Source: Berberis thunbergii (Eukaryota; Streptophyta; Magnoliopsida; Ranunculales; Berberidaceae). From it: a stretch of 64,000 nucleotides of DNA. Below, piece by piece: positions 22,230 through 34,051 of this stretch (position 1 is the first letter of the stretch; every line of letters begins with the position of its first letter). The position numbers and the translations under genes are program-made. The stretch lies in NCBI GenBank assembly GCA_003290165.1, contig QNQO01000684.1, positions 434,001-498,000 on the forward strand, given 5' to 3'. The notes under the pieces were generated by a model. It made no database searches. It was given only the letters and a program-made list of their open reading frames with translations, and was not told the origin of the DNA.

Positions 22230-24060
22230 TGAAATTAAGATATATAAACACAATGATTACTTTGTTATAGTTGAATACAAAACTTGATTTTGACTTCAAA
22301 TCGAATGGATTGCGAGTCTCTAATGAACCACCGTGCTAACATCAAATTTTCTAAAACAAATTACAAAAGTCTCCATAAATCTTTGGTTTTTTTTTTAAAC
22401 TACATTGCAAAATTTTATTAATCCAAACTATAAAAGTATTCTTTTACGTACTGCGCCACTCTCTTATATTTTTTTCACACATATCTTCAACTTTTTATCT
22501 CTCATGCACATGTGATATAACCAAATTAACTACGAAAATAATTGCCCATTTTGTAGCATAAACTTCTACTAAAATAAGAAGTGTTTCTACTTTTGATTGC
22601 TAAGCTCCCCCTTAATGTGGTATATTTTTTACTCACCTACTTGCTCTATTAATACCCTCATTCTTCCTTGCACCTTCACACAAAACAAACTACCTCCAAC
22701 CCCTATCACCACACCACCTATCAATCTCCAATTAATCCACTCAAATTATCATGGCTTCCTCACTATCCCAAGTAGCTCACCGGGTTACTAAGAAAATCGA
22801 CCTTTTTTTTAATCCCTCGGTGCTAAAAAAACTACGGACGGTGTTTTTATTGAGTTTTGTTGATCAACTTTGTTAATCATTTTTACACATCCGAGAGTGA
22901 TCTACAAAGGATGGTCCAACAAATCACCAAGCAAGTAATGGAAGGTGTTATTAAACACTTTAATAAAAAAAAAGTGATCGTCGACAGTTTTACAAAAGCC
23001 GATGAGAAGAGGGTGAAGGAATTCACCATAAAGGTGATAGAGGTCATCATAAAGGTGATAGAGGTTATCATAAAGAAATTTTGTGAAACGAAAAAGGAGA
23101 AATAAGATAAAGGTAAGAAAAAGAAAAATTGTGGTTTTGAGAGATAGAGTTGAGGGATGGAAGGAAGAGTTGTTGAAGTTCAAGATTAGTATTGACAATT
23201 ACTATGATGTGTTATCTATGGTCTCAAATTTGGGTTGTTTTATATCGACGCCGCACTCAACACACTTTTATGTATGAAATAAATGTTTTATTATTCGCAA
23301 AGTTACAAAGTATCACCTTGGTGGGCTAGAAGTTAAAGGAGAGTTAAAATTCATATATAATACTTGAGATGTTTAACTATGCAAAATTTTCCTATGTGAT
23401 ATACCCATTGGCGGCAACCAATCGTCACCTTGAGTAAAATTCTTCGTGGCAAACTGAACAATCTCTGACTTAGACAACAAATGAAAATCATGTCATGTAA
23501 CGCGCTAAATCTCTCGTGGTAGGAGTTGATATTTAGTTTCATGGATAGTTGTTGACCAACATTAACCAAACACTACTAAAGCACGGTTGGCACTCCCAAA
23601 AATAAAAGTTATGTTCATAGACCTCACATTATCTAAAGAACCATCTACTATAATCAAGATACAAGCTATTTTGATAGCTTCAAAAGCAACATTTGTAGAA
23701 AGTTACCTTGTCGTATTAAATAGATACGACCACTACATATGTTTTGTTAGAACCAACATCATTTTCAAAAGTTATACCCGCAACCATGAATCCTAAGTTG
23801 TAAACTCCTGCATTACAAAAGTCAAGTTAGCTTAACTTCAATAATTTCTTTTTCAAGTTAAGATATTTTAATAGCAATCAATATCATGATTACATTATAT
23901 ATTATGGTAATATAACTTCATCAATCAAAACACATTTTTTAAATAATATTCAATTGAAATTTCTCAATTACAGATGTGATGTACCTATTGTATATCATAC
24001 AAACAAAAGTAATATAGTTTTGTTGTGGAACAAACCGATAATACAATTGGAATATACTTC
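22230..24060 (+). repeat. Duplicated block, left copy
   Basis: Three stretches recur in the same order and orientation in 24410-25740. One around GAGTCTCTAATGAACCACCG (22313) matches GAGTCTCTAACGAACTACCG (24498). One around AAAGTATCACCTTGGTGGGC (23308) matches AAGGTATCACCTTGGTGGAC. One around GATACGACCACTACAT (23723) matches GATATGACCATTGCAT. The copies are strongly diverged, and the left one holds about 500 extra bases that include the gene-like relic at 22751-23105. Confidence 0.65.
22751..23105 (+). pseudogene. Small unidentified gene-like relic with frameshift
   Basis: A promoter-like segment with TATTAATACCC (about 22649) and a C/A-rich leader precede an ATG at 22751. The first frame reads MASSLSQVAHRVTKKIDLFF and stops at 22874. 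An overlapping frame then continues NHFYTSESDLQRMVQQITKQ, with VKEFTIKVIEVII repeated, to a stop at 23103-23105. A shift of one base near 22860 would join them into about 115 residues. A 21-base internal repeat (AAGGTGATAGAGGTCATCATA) lies near the end. The product would be basic and helical. I recognise no family. It may be a small gene or a chance composition. Confidence 0.3.
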
Positions 24061-24294
24061 TAGCCTATTGGAAAATAAGAATTTCCGTATATGTTTTTAA
24101 GGATGTTGATGGATTGTTACATATCTATAAAGGTTACTTTTATATGCTACAATTCAAAAACTAATTATTATGCATTTGTAAAAGTTATACATATCAATCT
24201 GGAAAAAGAAAAGCAAATATACATATACTACTATGAATTTTAAACTTATACAATGCAATTGTTGTGTTTAACTATGTGATTTGATGATTTGTTT

Positions 24295-24345
24295 TTTAAA
24301 AGACAAGCGTGTCGCCGGTAGGAATAGAACCCAAGACGTGAGGAT
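24295..24345 (-). mobile_element. tRNA-derived SINE fragment
   Basis: On the minus strand CACGTCTTGGGTTCTATTCC followed by TACCGGCGACACGCTTGTC matches the box-B part of the SINE copies at 32217-32305 and 32457-32540. It sits between the two duplicated blocks. Confidence 0.55.
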
Positions 24346-24409
24346 CAAATGGATTATGATGTTAATTAAGCAGATAAACTATAATTTGATGTTAGCAGAT
24401 AAACACTTA

Positions 24410-25740
24410 ATTTGATGATGATTAAGCAAATAAACACTATGATTGTTTTGTTATAGTTAAACCTCAAACTCAGTTGTGACTTCAAATCAAAAGGATTATG
24501 AGTCTCTAACGAACTACCGTGCTAACATCAAATCACCTAAAATAATTACAAAAATCTCTCCTTAAATGTCTCAATGAACCTTTGGTTGACAATTACTATG
24601 ATGCATTATCTATAAACTCATTTTTTTATTGTTTCTTATTGACACCATCCTCAACAAACCTGTAAGTATGAAAGCAATGTGAATTTTTTTTAATTCTTCG
24701 CAACATGACAAGGTATCACCTTGGTGGACTATAAATTAAAATGAAAGTTAAAAATCATAAGAAATAATTGTGACGTTTAGAGTTGTAAAATTTATGTACA
24801 TGGTATATCAGTTGGTGGCTACTATTGATCACGTTGAATAAAGTTCTCTGTGATGAATTGAGTAATCTCCGACTTAAGCAACAAATGAAAATCATGGCAT
24901 CAAACATGCTAGTTTGTTACTAATTTTTCATCGTTTCCAAACTCCCCATCATAATAGTACTTCCGGATATGGCATTCGAAGAAGTCTACCAAGCTTTATT
25001 AATTAACTCATTCTTGCTTGCGTGAACTATCGCCACTTTAGAGTATTCACAAAGTGGTGCATCCAAGTAGATGTTGTCGGGTTTTTGCACAACTTCTTAA
25101 AAGAATTTGATGGTACCTTAAAAAGAAAAAATCTACAGGGATTTCAAGCCTAAATATTTCTTCGAATGTGATAATGTTCTATTTCATGGATACTTGTTGA
25201 CCAACATTAACTAAACATTGCTAAAACACGATTGTTAGGTCTCCATAATAAATAAATAAATAAAAGAAAATTATGTTCCTTAGACCTAAGATACATAAAT
25301 ATTTTTTTACCATGATCAATATAGAAAGTATATTGGTAGTCGCAAAAGTTGCATATGTAAACAACTACATTTTCAGATTGAATCGATATGACCATTGCAT
25401 CTTCTTTGTAAGTCCAACTTCATTTTCAATAGTGATGCCCACAACCATGAATCCTTGGTTGTACACTCGTACATTACAAAATCAGATTGATTAGATTTAA
25501 TAATTTTTTTGCTCCTGCAATATCAAAAACCACACGTTAAGATATTTTAATGGCAATCCATAACATAATTAAATTTTATCATGTTGTCGGTATAACTTCA
25601 ATCAATGTCATGTTTATAATAATATTCAATTGAAATTTCCCTGTTACAGAGATGTACATATTCTATGTCATACAAAGAATGGTAATACAATTTCGTTAAG
25701 TTGCAAACCAAGAGTACAATTGGAATATATTTATAGTATT
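24410..25740 (+). repeat. Duplicated block, right copy
   Basis: Second, diverged copy of 22230-24060 in the same orientation. It lacks the gene-like relic. The two copies keep collinear anchors over more than 1 kb, so this is an old tandem segmental duplication. Confidence 0.65.
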
Positions 25741-26880
25741 TACCAATAAATTACTATCCACTCGATCCATGAAATGATTATTAGTAAGGTAAATTCTAAG
25801 GTAGCTTTAGTTTCGCACAAATGGGAAGTATGCAAAAAGTTAAAAACAATGACTTATTGAACATCATCATCACCTACTTTTTCAGAACTTTGCAAACTTA
25901 GAACTCGATCAAAATCAGAGTAGATTGTTTGTTTTGATCTTTTCGACAGTCCATAAAAACCACTTTATAACGATTCCCATGCACGAGGCCTCATTGTTAG
26001 TCTAACTGATTTTGACAAAAACAAATCTGAAATTTTAGTATCAATATTTAGCTTTTGTTTGTAAATAAATTAAGAGTAGTGAGGGGATGGTGAAAAAAAA
26101 ATAATAGAAGAGAGAATAAGAGTTATGTAGGTGGGTTGGAGAAGAATAAAACTCAGGGAGAGATAGAAAAATTCTAGCTCCCCAAAATCTCAAAATTGAC
26201 ACCGGTATTTTGCATTATCTCTCATGTCCATGCAGTTACATTCCTACCCGTTGGATTGCATAAATCTAAACGCGACAAAGCTTTGTAAAAAAGTAGATAA
26301 GAGAACCTTGTATGTAGATCCTATTCGATCATTTTTTATTCAAATCACCATTTGTTTGAACTAGCGAGTGAACAAAATTTAAAGATGTTGGATTAATTTT
26401 TTTTTATTATAAATATTAAATAATAAAATTTGACGATTGGGTGGATCTTAATCAGAGTTAATTAACATTTCTCAATCAATTTAGGGATCCAATGGCTTAT
26501 GTATCAAATAATTAGTTTTATTTCCAAGTTAAGCAAATTTTGGTTGGGTACACCAAATATTTTTCTTCAAAGTTAAATTTGTAAAGTTTAGTTAGGAATC
26601 GAAGTTAAAATAATAAAAATTCCACTTCAACGAAATGATAGTTTCTTAAATTTTGTCGATTTATATCTGCAATTGGAAATATCTCAATCACAAGTGTCAT
26701 AAGACTTCCTTAAAACTAAATAAATTTTGCCAACTTACAAAATTTTTTATGGTAATTGAAAATTTGAATTTCCTTATTTATAGTTGTAACAAATTTTTTT
26801 ATTAATCAAATGATGCCTAACAAACTACCTTGGGCCGCCACCACCACATCAACATCTGGACTGTATAATGATTGTCCCCC
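25741..26880. other. AT-rich spacer
   Basis: No gene, RNA or element end was recognised. Confidence 0.45.
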
Positions 26881-27285
26881 TTATAAACAGTGAAAATGTG
26901 TCTTCATTTTGATTTTATATTCCAATTTCGCCCTGCCAATTCTACAGCATTTACAAGAGTAAAGGAAGGGCAAAAAGTAACAAGGGTGCTATGTCATTCG
27001 AATGAAAGCACTACTACATCTTTTTACCATTTCATCATCTCAAATTTAAACTATTTACAATCAACATCAACCCCTTATGAACAGGAAAAATGTGTGTCTT
27101 CGTTCTGATTTTACATTTCAATTTTGCCTCTCCCAACTCTATGGTATTTACAAGAAAAAATAAAGGAAAGGCAAAAAGTAACAAGGGTGTTATGTCATTC
27201 GAATGAAAACACTATTACATTTTTTTACCATTTCACCCTCTCAAATTTAAACTATATACAATCAACACCAACCCCCTGTAAACAT
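26881..27285 (+). repeat. Tandem duplication of ~195 bp
   Basis: Two adjacent copies contain GGCAAAAAGTAACAAGGGTG, ATGTCATTCGAATGAAA and CAAATTTAAACTAT in the same order. Copy 1 is about 26881-27075 and copy 2 about 27076-27285. A more distant relative of the following sequence (CCTTCCAAATTCATATT then CCTAAGCCCCTAAC) recurs near 46465-46530. Confidence 0.8.
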
Positions 27286-28100
27286 TTACTAATTATACCT
27301 ATGCCCTATCTATAATTTATTTAAAGCTCTTCAATTATATAAAAATTATAAAAATGTCCTTACATCTAACATTTGGATTTTCAGTTTTGCTCTTCACATT
27401 TCATACTTTTACAACTAAAACCAACATCTCTCAATTTTATCATATTTACAAAAAAACCATAGGTCGGTGAACAATGATCGAGGGGTAATTTTATAATTTT
27501 AAATACCTTCCAAATTCATATTATTTTATGAGCAAAACCGTCCCCAAAAAATATTTAATATTATACCTAAGCCCCTAACTATTTTGTAAAGTATATATAG
27601 GCCCTTAAATTTTTAAATAATTATTTTTTTAAAATTTCAATAATAATTTTACTTATTATTAAAATATTGTAATATAAAAAGTAATGAATATTCATGTAAA
27701 TTGCGTCACACCCTAATCAGCATAAATATTAAGTTTTACATAGCACGGTTGCATGTGAGGAAGGAATAGCATATGTTTTTCGTATTTATTTATTTATTTA
27801 TTTAATTTAAGATCAATTAAGCATTGCCTTCAAAAAAAAAAAAAAAAAAAAATCCCAAATATAGTTGAACTTGATGGTACCTTCTAGAATCCCACCCAGA
27901 GCAGTGTCTGGGTGTTTGGTATTGTGACGACGCAACATAATCTCAACTCAAATGTTTGGCATTCTCTTGGGAGCAGCAGCCGAGCAGTGTCATTTCTAGA
28001 GTCTTATTCACTCACTAACTTGACTCTCTTGCTCGTGGACGTAACCATCCTTCCATCCTCCTCGTCTACTCTTCACTAATAAGGGAACGAAGAATGAATA
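27286..28100. other. Spacer with poly(A) tract
   Basis: A run of about 21 A residues lies at 27832-27852, behind TTTATTTATTTATTTATTT. This could be the tail of a retroposon, but no body was recognised. Nothing else was seen. Confidence 0.45.
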
Positions 28101-28189
28101 GAAGATAAAGAGATTGTCTCCTCTCTCTATATCTCTCTGTCTTTCTCTTCAACCCCAACAAACACACAATCGAAGGAACTCACAAAAAG
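28101..28189 (+). other. Possible 5' leader exon with splice donor
   Basis: A pyrimidine-rich CTCTCTCTATATCTCTCTGT segment is followed by an A/C-rich stretch and CACAAAAAGGTTTGTTTTA, which reads as an exon end AAAAAG before GTTTGT. This is the usual look of a plant 5' UTR exon and intron start. It is upstream of the orphan exon at 35302 and the DnaJ exons, but I cannot connect it to either. Confidence 0.3.
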
Positions 28190-31100
28190 GTTTGTTTTAT
28201 CTCTTAAATTTTACTCCTTTACAGATTTATTCAGCGATTCTTCCAAAACCCTAACAATGGATTTCCTATGTTCAATTGGGTATTAAAGATTGTATTTTGA
28301 ACTTGTATGGGTTTCTCTCTGTTCAATTGGGTATAAAAAATCTCATCTTGAACTTGTTGGAAGGTACAATTGAAGTTTGGTAACATTTGAATTGAATTAA
28401 TAGAGCGAATTGTATGAATGTTTGCGATGTCCCCTTTTTTTTCCTCCTTTGCTTTGTTTCGGTGAGTTGGGGGTTCTGTTGGTATAAAGAAATGTACTTG
28501 CAGTTAGTACCTACATAAATTTTTATCTTGAATTTTGGGGAAAGAATCAAATTGAAACTTGAGAGAATTGTAGAGATTCTTTGAATATACACCATGCTTG
28601 TTGTATATTACCGGTGGCCATAATGAGGGAAAGACATACAAAGGTTCCATGTTATCAATGTTTGCCCCATGCCACATAGAACTGTGTTGAAGGATTGCAA
28701 GCTAAAAAAGACTTGTTTTTGAGTTCGGATATTAGGCTATTCCGTTCCTTTCAGACTATCCATGCGACAACATGGGGTGCCCTAGACCACAACCATGCTC
28801 CAATCGATGTCAGCACTCCATCCTTCCATTTAACAATCCATCCACATTGCAACATCACACATTGACTGTTGACTCCTTGGTGTCCGAAAAGGCGAAAATC
28901 AAAATGATATCTCCAATAGTGGTGTACCCTTTGTACATCTTGATCAAAACGTGTAAGCCATTGTACAAAGTTATATATAGCCTATACATCTTCAATGTGG
29001 GTGGACAACCCCTCAATACATTGGGCAGCCTTTTGTAGGTCGTCCGACCCAATGGCTAATTGCTCCCATTTTTTATATTATTATTATTTTTTAAAATGAT
29101 TTTTTTATATATTCTTCCAATCCTCCATATTTCAATTTAAGTTATCTTTTTATATATTCTCTGGAATTTTCGAGAATGAGAATGGTGAAATTTGTTGCGG
29201 ATGCCCTGTATCGAGTCGCAAAGTAGTTTTGCTTCTTACATGGTTGATAAAATTGAAAGGGTGGACAACATGCCCTAGATTGGAGAAGTTAAAAAGATTG
29301 AAGTTCAAAAGGGGTTTGAATGTTGAAATGCAAAAAATCACAAAAAGCGTAAGCAAGGTGTAAAGCAATGGGCGATTACGTGCACGATTTTAATGTATTA
29401 CCAGCCGTGGTATGTTGTGAAGCATATTCTAACATAGTTTGAATTCCAGGAAAGTAGTTCATAATAACAGCAGTCACAAAAACATAAGAATTTATTCCTA
29501 AATCTGGTTGTGGCTCTAAATGTTGCCAATTTGGCAGTCTCATCCAACTGTGTGGTCAGGTGTGCAACCTCCCTTTCTAATTCTTGGTTGTGTGCTTCCA
29601 ATCTTAGAATGGATTCATATTTGACACATAGAAATCCCTAAAATTTCCCCGAAGTGCTATGGAAGGAGTGCCTCTTGCCATGGGTCATTCTGATGATGGT
29701 AGACAAAACTATCAGGCATTTAAGTAATAGTACAACTAAGTTAAAACTTAGAAAGTTCTCCATGACTAGTGAGTATCAGGCCCAACGCTACAATCACATT
29801 GTTGCTGGTTGAAGGAATGGTATAGGCATAAGCAAACTTATCATATTTCATCATAAGGGGGGGGGGGGGGGGGGGATGGACTTTGATTTCTCCATAGGAA
29901 GTCCAAAAGAACTTGAATAAGAAATGAAAGATGGGCTCAATTTTAAGGTTTGAAACCCAAGGGGAGAAAAGGGTCGGTTGGCTAAATATGCAAGACTTGC
30001 CCTTTAAAAAAAAATCAGGGGGAGGGGGAAGCTTTTGGAGAATAAGAGATTGATTGAGGAGAGGGCAATTGGGTGAGTAGCGAGTTTTTGAATTGGGGGG
30101 TTATATTTGAATGTCCTAAAAATTTGAACATTTTGCAAATTGTCCATGGGAGATGCTTGGATGTCTAAACTTAGACGGTGTCAATCCAATTTATACATTA
30201 TGTTATTTGAAATGCTCTTAGGGTTCTTATTAGTGGTTGCATTGATTTAGACCATGCGACAAATATGGGAAGGACTTGGGTGTGATTACGAATATTTGTG
30301 TAATTACTTAGACTTAAAGATGTGGAAAGCAAGCTTATTGGGGTGAGGTTGAGTGGCTTGAAGGAGGTCAGTGTTGGCCTGAATAACGTTGTATTTTGGT
30401 TGCTTGGAGGGTGGCACTTTTGGTGACTCCCATTTACGGCGAAATGATTGAGAATATGATGGTTCTTTGGCTCAAGAAGAGTTGATTTGTCGTGATGGGA
30501 GTTTTGGGGTGTGCTTATGTTTATTCAGGGGAAAGTTTGGAATTAATTGAGGAGGTTGTAGTGGTTGGTGGAGGACTACTGCAGGAAGTGCGTGGGAACC
30601 ATTATTGCATGGTCATGTCCAAGGTTTGGAGAATGTAGTGGGACCCATCTTCTCTTTGAAAATTTCTATTTTTGGCTTTATGATATTTCAATCTTTGGTT
30701 GTTTTGTCCCTATGCAAGTACAAATCAATGTTGAAAATTGCTTCGTCGAAAATGGAGTTTGGGTTAAGGAGGTTGGAAGGTGTGAAATATAGGAAGTGGA
30801 GAGATGGAGTTAGGTGGATGATACTTTCTAAGGGTTAGAAAATGGTTGAGAATTTTGTTCAATAGTAATTGGTAGTAGTGGGAGTTCCGGCCACGTTACT
30901 CACGTAGTGCCTCTTTGTTAATGATATGAGGACTATGTTGGGTAGATCTCGATCTTCTAGAGAGACAATCTCATCTAAGTATGCAGAGGAAAAATATGAG
31001 GACTATGTCAGGCAAATCTCGACCTTCTAGAGAGATAATAAATGAAGGTGGAAGATAGTAAGTCGGGTGGTAGTAAGAGATGTTATACCTCATCGAACAA

Positions 31101-31586
31101 ATCTAAAAAGATAGAGAGGAACAATTAAAAGGGGAGGTGGAAGATAGTAGTCGGGTGGTCGTAATAGTGATGAAGGCAAAATTGATGAGAACAGATGGGC
31201 TGCCACGATGGACGTGGGAGTTTCAGAGGAGATATTTTGTTTTGTTCCTTTTGGTTGATAATTATAACTCAACTCCATGCATGGTTTAAAAAATCTAAAT
31301 TGGGAGCTGATACCTGAGGCGTAAGCCTAACTCTAGTGATTTGGATACTGATTTAGTCAATTGGTGAAACATCTATGAGGTGCCTTAGGCTCATTAGCCA
31401 TAAGCCTTGCACTATGGTGAGTCTCAAATTGTAGCCTCAACATTTTCTTAAACCAGGACTTGATGGGAGTTTAACAAAAGCTCCACGATCTTGGTGGATG
31501 TTTATGTCTCAGCCCCAACTACTCAAACTAGAGATGCTTTGGATCTGAACATTATGGAGTTGGCATGTCTGCCTTATGTTGGATTC
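28190..31586. other. Unassigned region with poly(G) run
   Basis: No gene was recognised. A run of about 20 G lies at 29855-29875. A minus-strand frame at 29398-29601 begins MEAHNQELEREVAHLTTQL, heptad-like and reminiscent of coiled-coil leaders of retroelement proteins, but too short to call. A CGACCTTCTAGAGAGA-type word recurs at 30949 and 31019, marking a short local duplication. Confidence 0.4.
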
Positions 31587-31690
31587 TAGCTTAGTGGTAC
31601 CATCTCAGCGATAGGCCTGTGGCGGATGAAATCACAGGTCCAAGTTTCGAACCCTGCCAGCAGCATCTGGAATGGTGGGGTTAAGGAAAA
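31587..31690 (+). mobile_element. tRNA-derived SINE, family 1
   Basis: A box-A-like TTAGTGGTACCATCTCAGCG and a box-B-like GGTCCAAGTTTCGAACCCTG are spaced as in a tRNA gene. They are followed by CATCTGGAATGGTGGGGTTA and an A-rich end. Close relatives lie at 32045-32150 and 34247-34358. Confidence 0.7.
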
Positions 31691-32044
31691 TAAATAAAAT
31701 TTTCAAACTTTGACCGAGCTTAGTAACGCGAGCTTGTAACTCGAGTGAGGGTATTAAAGAGTTTGGACATTAGCTTGGGCTAATGGGTTGGATTTGTGGT
31801 GCTATCTACTGGCTTGCCCGATCCAATTGGAGAGTTGTGCCCTGTGGGTTGAGTGAAGGCTTAGACTACATGGCTCCTAGAGTGGAGGACACTGTGCTAG
31901 GCAGGTTTCACAGCGCAGTGATTACCTCCCTCTCTCTACAGTGCATGGATTACGAGTCGGTGCTCTATCGATCCAGTTTGCCCACTAGCCCAGACACCAA
32001 ATGAAAAACTCTTTAAAAAAAGGAATAAACGCATTTTAAGCCAA
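31691..32044. other. Short spacer between SINEs
   Basis: No gene recognised. A 73-codon frame at 31783-32004 has no similarity I know. The segment around 31790-31990 with an A-rich end could itself be retroposon tail sequence. Confidence 0.35.
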
Positions 32045-32150
32045 TGGGGTACTAGCTCAACGGTAGGCCTGTGGCGGATGGAATCACAAGTCCATGATTC
32101 GAACCCTGCTGACGACATCTGGAATGGGTGGGGTTAAGGGAAAAAAATTT
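32045..32150 (+). mobile_element. tRNA-derived SINE, family 1
   Basis: It carries ACTAGCTCAACGGTAGGCC as box A and GTCCATGATTCGAACCCTGC as box B, then CATCTGGAATGGGTGGGGTT and an A-rich end. It differs from the copy at 31587 mainly by single-base changes. Confidence 0.75.
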
Positions 32151-32212
32151 CAAGCTTATATGGAAGGCCTGGAGTTCAAGTTTTACCGCCAACATAGTAA
32201 TTAGGTTTATTT

Positions 32213-32306
32213 TAGCCAATGGTAGCCTGGTTAGTTGGCTAAGGTTGTGGTGGTTTTACCCACACGTCTTGAGTTTTACACCCACCGGCGGCATACTTGC
32301 TTTTTA
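32213..32306 (+). mobile_element. tRNA-derived SINE, family 2
   Basis: It reads AGCCAATGGTAGCCTGGTTA then GTTGGCTAAGG, a box-A-like region, and CACGTCTTGAGTTTTACACC in place of box B. It ends GGCATACTTGC with a T/A-rich tail. A sister copy lies just beyond the 5S pseudogene at 32450-32541. Confidence 0.7.
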
Positions 32307-32316
32307 AAAAAATTTA

Positions 32317-32435
32317 GGATGCGATCATACCAGCGCTAATGCACTGGATGCCATCATAACTCCGCAATTAAGCGTGCATGAGCGAGAGTAGTACTAGGAT
32401 GGGTGATGTCCTGGAAAGTCTTCATGTTGCACCCC
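32317..32435 (+). pseudogene. 5S rRNA pseudogene, full length
   Basis: GGATGCGATCATACCAGCGC at the start, TAATGCACTGGATGCCATCA, AACTCCGCAATTAAGCGTGC, GAGAGTAGTACTAGGATGGG and GTTGCACCCC at the end follow the plant 5S rRNA over its whole ~119 bases. About ten substitutions and a missing G in the CTGGGAAG segment mark it as non-functional. The internal control region words (AAGCGTGC, AGTAGTACTAGGATGGG) are still present. There is no 5S array around it; it stands alone between two copies of SINE family 2, which suggests a retroposed or recombined copy. Confidence 0.88.
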
Positions 32436-32449
32436 TCATCCTTTTAGAA

Positions 32450-32541
32450 ATAGCCAATGGTAGCCTAGTTAGTTGGCTAAGGCTGTAGGATTTTATACCC
32501 ACGTCTTGGGTTCGATTTCCACGCAGCATGCTTGCCTTTCC
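32450..32541 (+). mobile_element. tRNA-derived SINE, family 2
   Basis: It reads GCCAATGGTAGCCTAGTTAG and TTGGCTAAGG, then box B GTCTTGGGTTCGATTTCC and the end GCATGCTTGCC plus an A-run. Box B is better kept than in the copy at 32213. A minus-strand fragment of the same family is at 24295-24345. Confidence 0.75.
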
Positions 32542-32573
32542 AAAAAAAAAACCTGAAAATCTTATTTGTCCAC

Positions 32574-32965
32574 CAATTGTAGCTCAGTTGATCGGACATT
32601 CACTCTCCTTGTGATAGGTCGCGGGTTCGAGACTCACCAGTTTAGATTTGTGAGTTTTTACCTGATTATTAGCCTGGGAGCACATTTTCTCTGCTGTTGA
32701 TAAGCCTTCGGGTATTGAATGTAGCTACTTAGATGGACTAGACCGGAGCTAAGCGAAATCAAGTCTTCATGTAAGGTAGAAGTGATAGATTTGAGCGAAA
32801 ACAAGTCTCCATGCGAGATGGAAGTGATGAAGATATTAAGTAGCAACAATATTGTAGCATTTGGGCTTGGTTTGGTAAACCCTATAGGGTCGATTATGCG
32901 GCCTTCGGGCATGGATTATTAAATAAATAAAAAGTGTCAACGATCTAGTTTATAATTAAAAAAAA
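32574..32965 (+). mobile_element. tRNA-derived SINE, family 3, with shared 3' tail
   Basis: The head has box A TAGCTCAGTTGATCGG and box B GGTCGCGGGTTCGAGACTC. The body includes a doubled segment (GAGCGAAAACAAGTCTCCAT and its near copy AAGCGAAATCAAGTCTTCAT). The end carries AACCCTATAGGGTCGATTAT, GCCTTCGGGCATGGATTATT, an AATAAATAAAA word and a final A-run. The same end words close the retroposon at 11640-11985, as expected when a SINE borrows the 3' end of a LINE. Confidence 0.7.
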
Positions 32966-34051
32966 TGTTGGATTCTAGTCTAGGAAAGCAAAGGATTTGG
33001 GCGTTAGTTAAGGGAAAGGCTTTGGATTTGCTTTCTTTGGAAAAAGACACCCTTAGAGTTAAGTGACAAAGCCATGTATTCCGCTCTTGGTGTCAATGAC
33101 CAAGTGAGAGAAGCTCCCAACCAGATGATTCAGCTAGTGAAGAGTGCAAGGCTGTGATGTGAAGTTGTTAGGCTAAAAGAGTGGCATCATTGTTAATATT
33201 GACAACTTACCTTAACAAGCTTGGTAGGGTATCGTCAGTAGTACCAAGCTCGATGAGGAGAATTTGCTTGTGTTCAATGCTATAAAGATGTGATTTCATT
33301 GGATGCCTTTGTTGAAGGTGTTGACTCAATCTGAATGTGTTGGTAGGACGGGCACAGTTTGCATGAGGTTATAGATATCGAGAAGTTCGGATTGAAGAGG
33401 ATGAGTAGGTGGGTTGATCTCTTAATATGTAAATTGTAATAAGCTTTGGGGATGTGGTTTGGCACCTCTTTATAGGGAGGTGTTGGGATTGTTTGCTGTT
33501 GTTTCTGCTGTTTCATGGGTTCATTGTAACTACCATGGGTTATCAATGAACTTGGACTTAAAAAAAATATCCATGTTCACATTTTACTTTTCACTAGCAA
33601 TTATACTCTTGAAATGCTGCACTCTAAATGAAAAACTTTGAGTTACAATAACGAAAACATCTAAACTAATGCAATATAAAATTTTCAACAACTAAGACTT
33701 ACTAGTTCTATATTAATGTGTTACCCCGTTTGAACAAAAAATAGTTCAATTCTGACAAAAATTTTATGACTGTTTAAAATATATAAATATTTATAACCAA
33801 CTTGAGTAATGGGTGCAAGGCGTGTACTTGCTCGCTGACATGTTGATACATGTCAAAGCTTTATCAAGGGTTTCTGTTAAGTCAAGAATCAAGATACTAG
33901 ATGGTCATTGTTTGGAAAGGGCACTATCTTAGGAGGTAAGTCTAATAACTATTACTTAAGTAAAGGATTTAAATGGAGAATTAAATATTGCCCACCATCT
34001 ATGTGTAACTCTTTGTATAATATTCTATAGAAATGTTCAAACTGTATTATA
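32966..34051. other. Spacer, nothing recognised
   Basis: Frames of 60-90 codons occur on both strands without recognisable similarity. The right end TATTATA is the site next to the Helitron at 34052. Confidence 0.4.

Noticed and set aside
29398..29601. Coiled-coil frame as retroelement Gag
   Set aside because: Only ~20 residues look heptad-like; the conserved Gag core is absent.
31783..32004. 73-codon frame between SINEs as a gene
   Set aside because: No recognisable similarity and it lies in a retroposon-rich interval with an A-rich end.
32317..32435. 5S sequence as part of a Cassandra LTR element
   Set aside because: Cassandra carries 5S inside its LTRs, but here SINE sequence adjoins within 15 bases on both sides and no LTR is visible.
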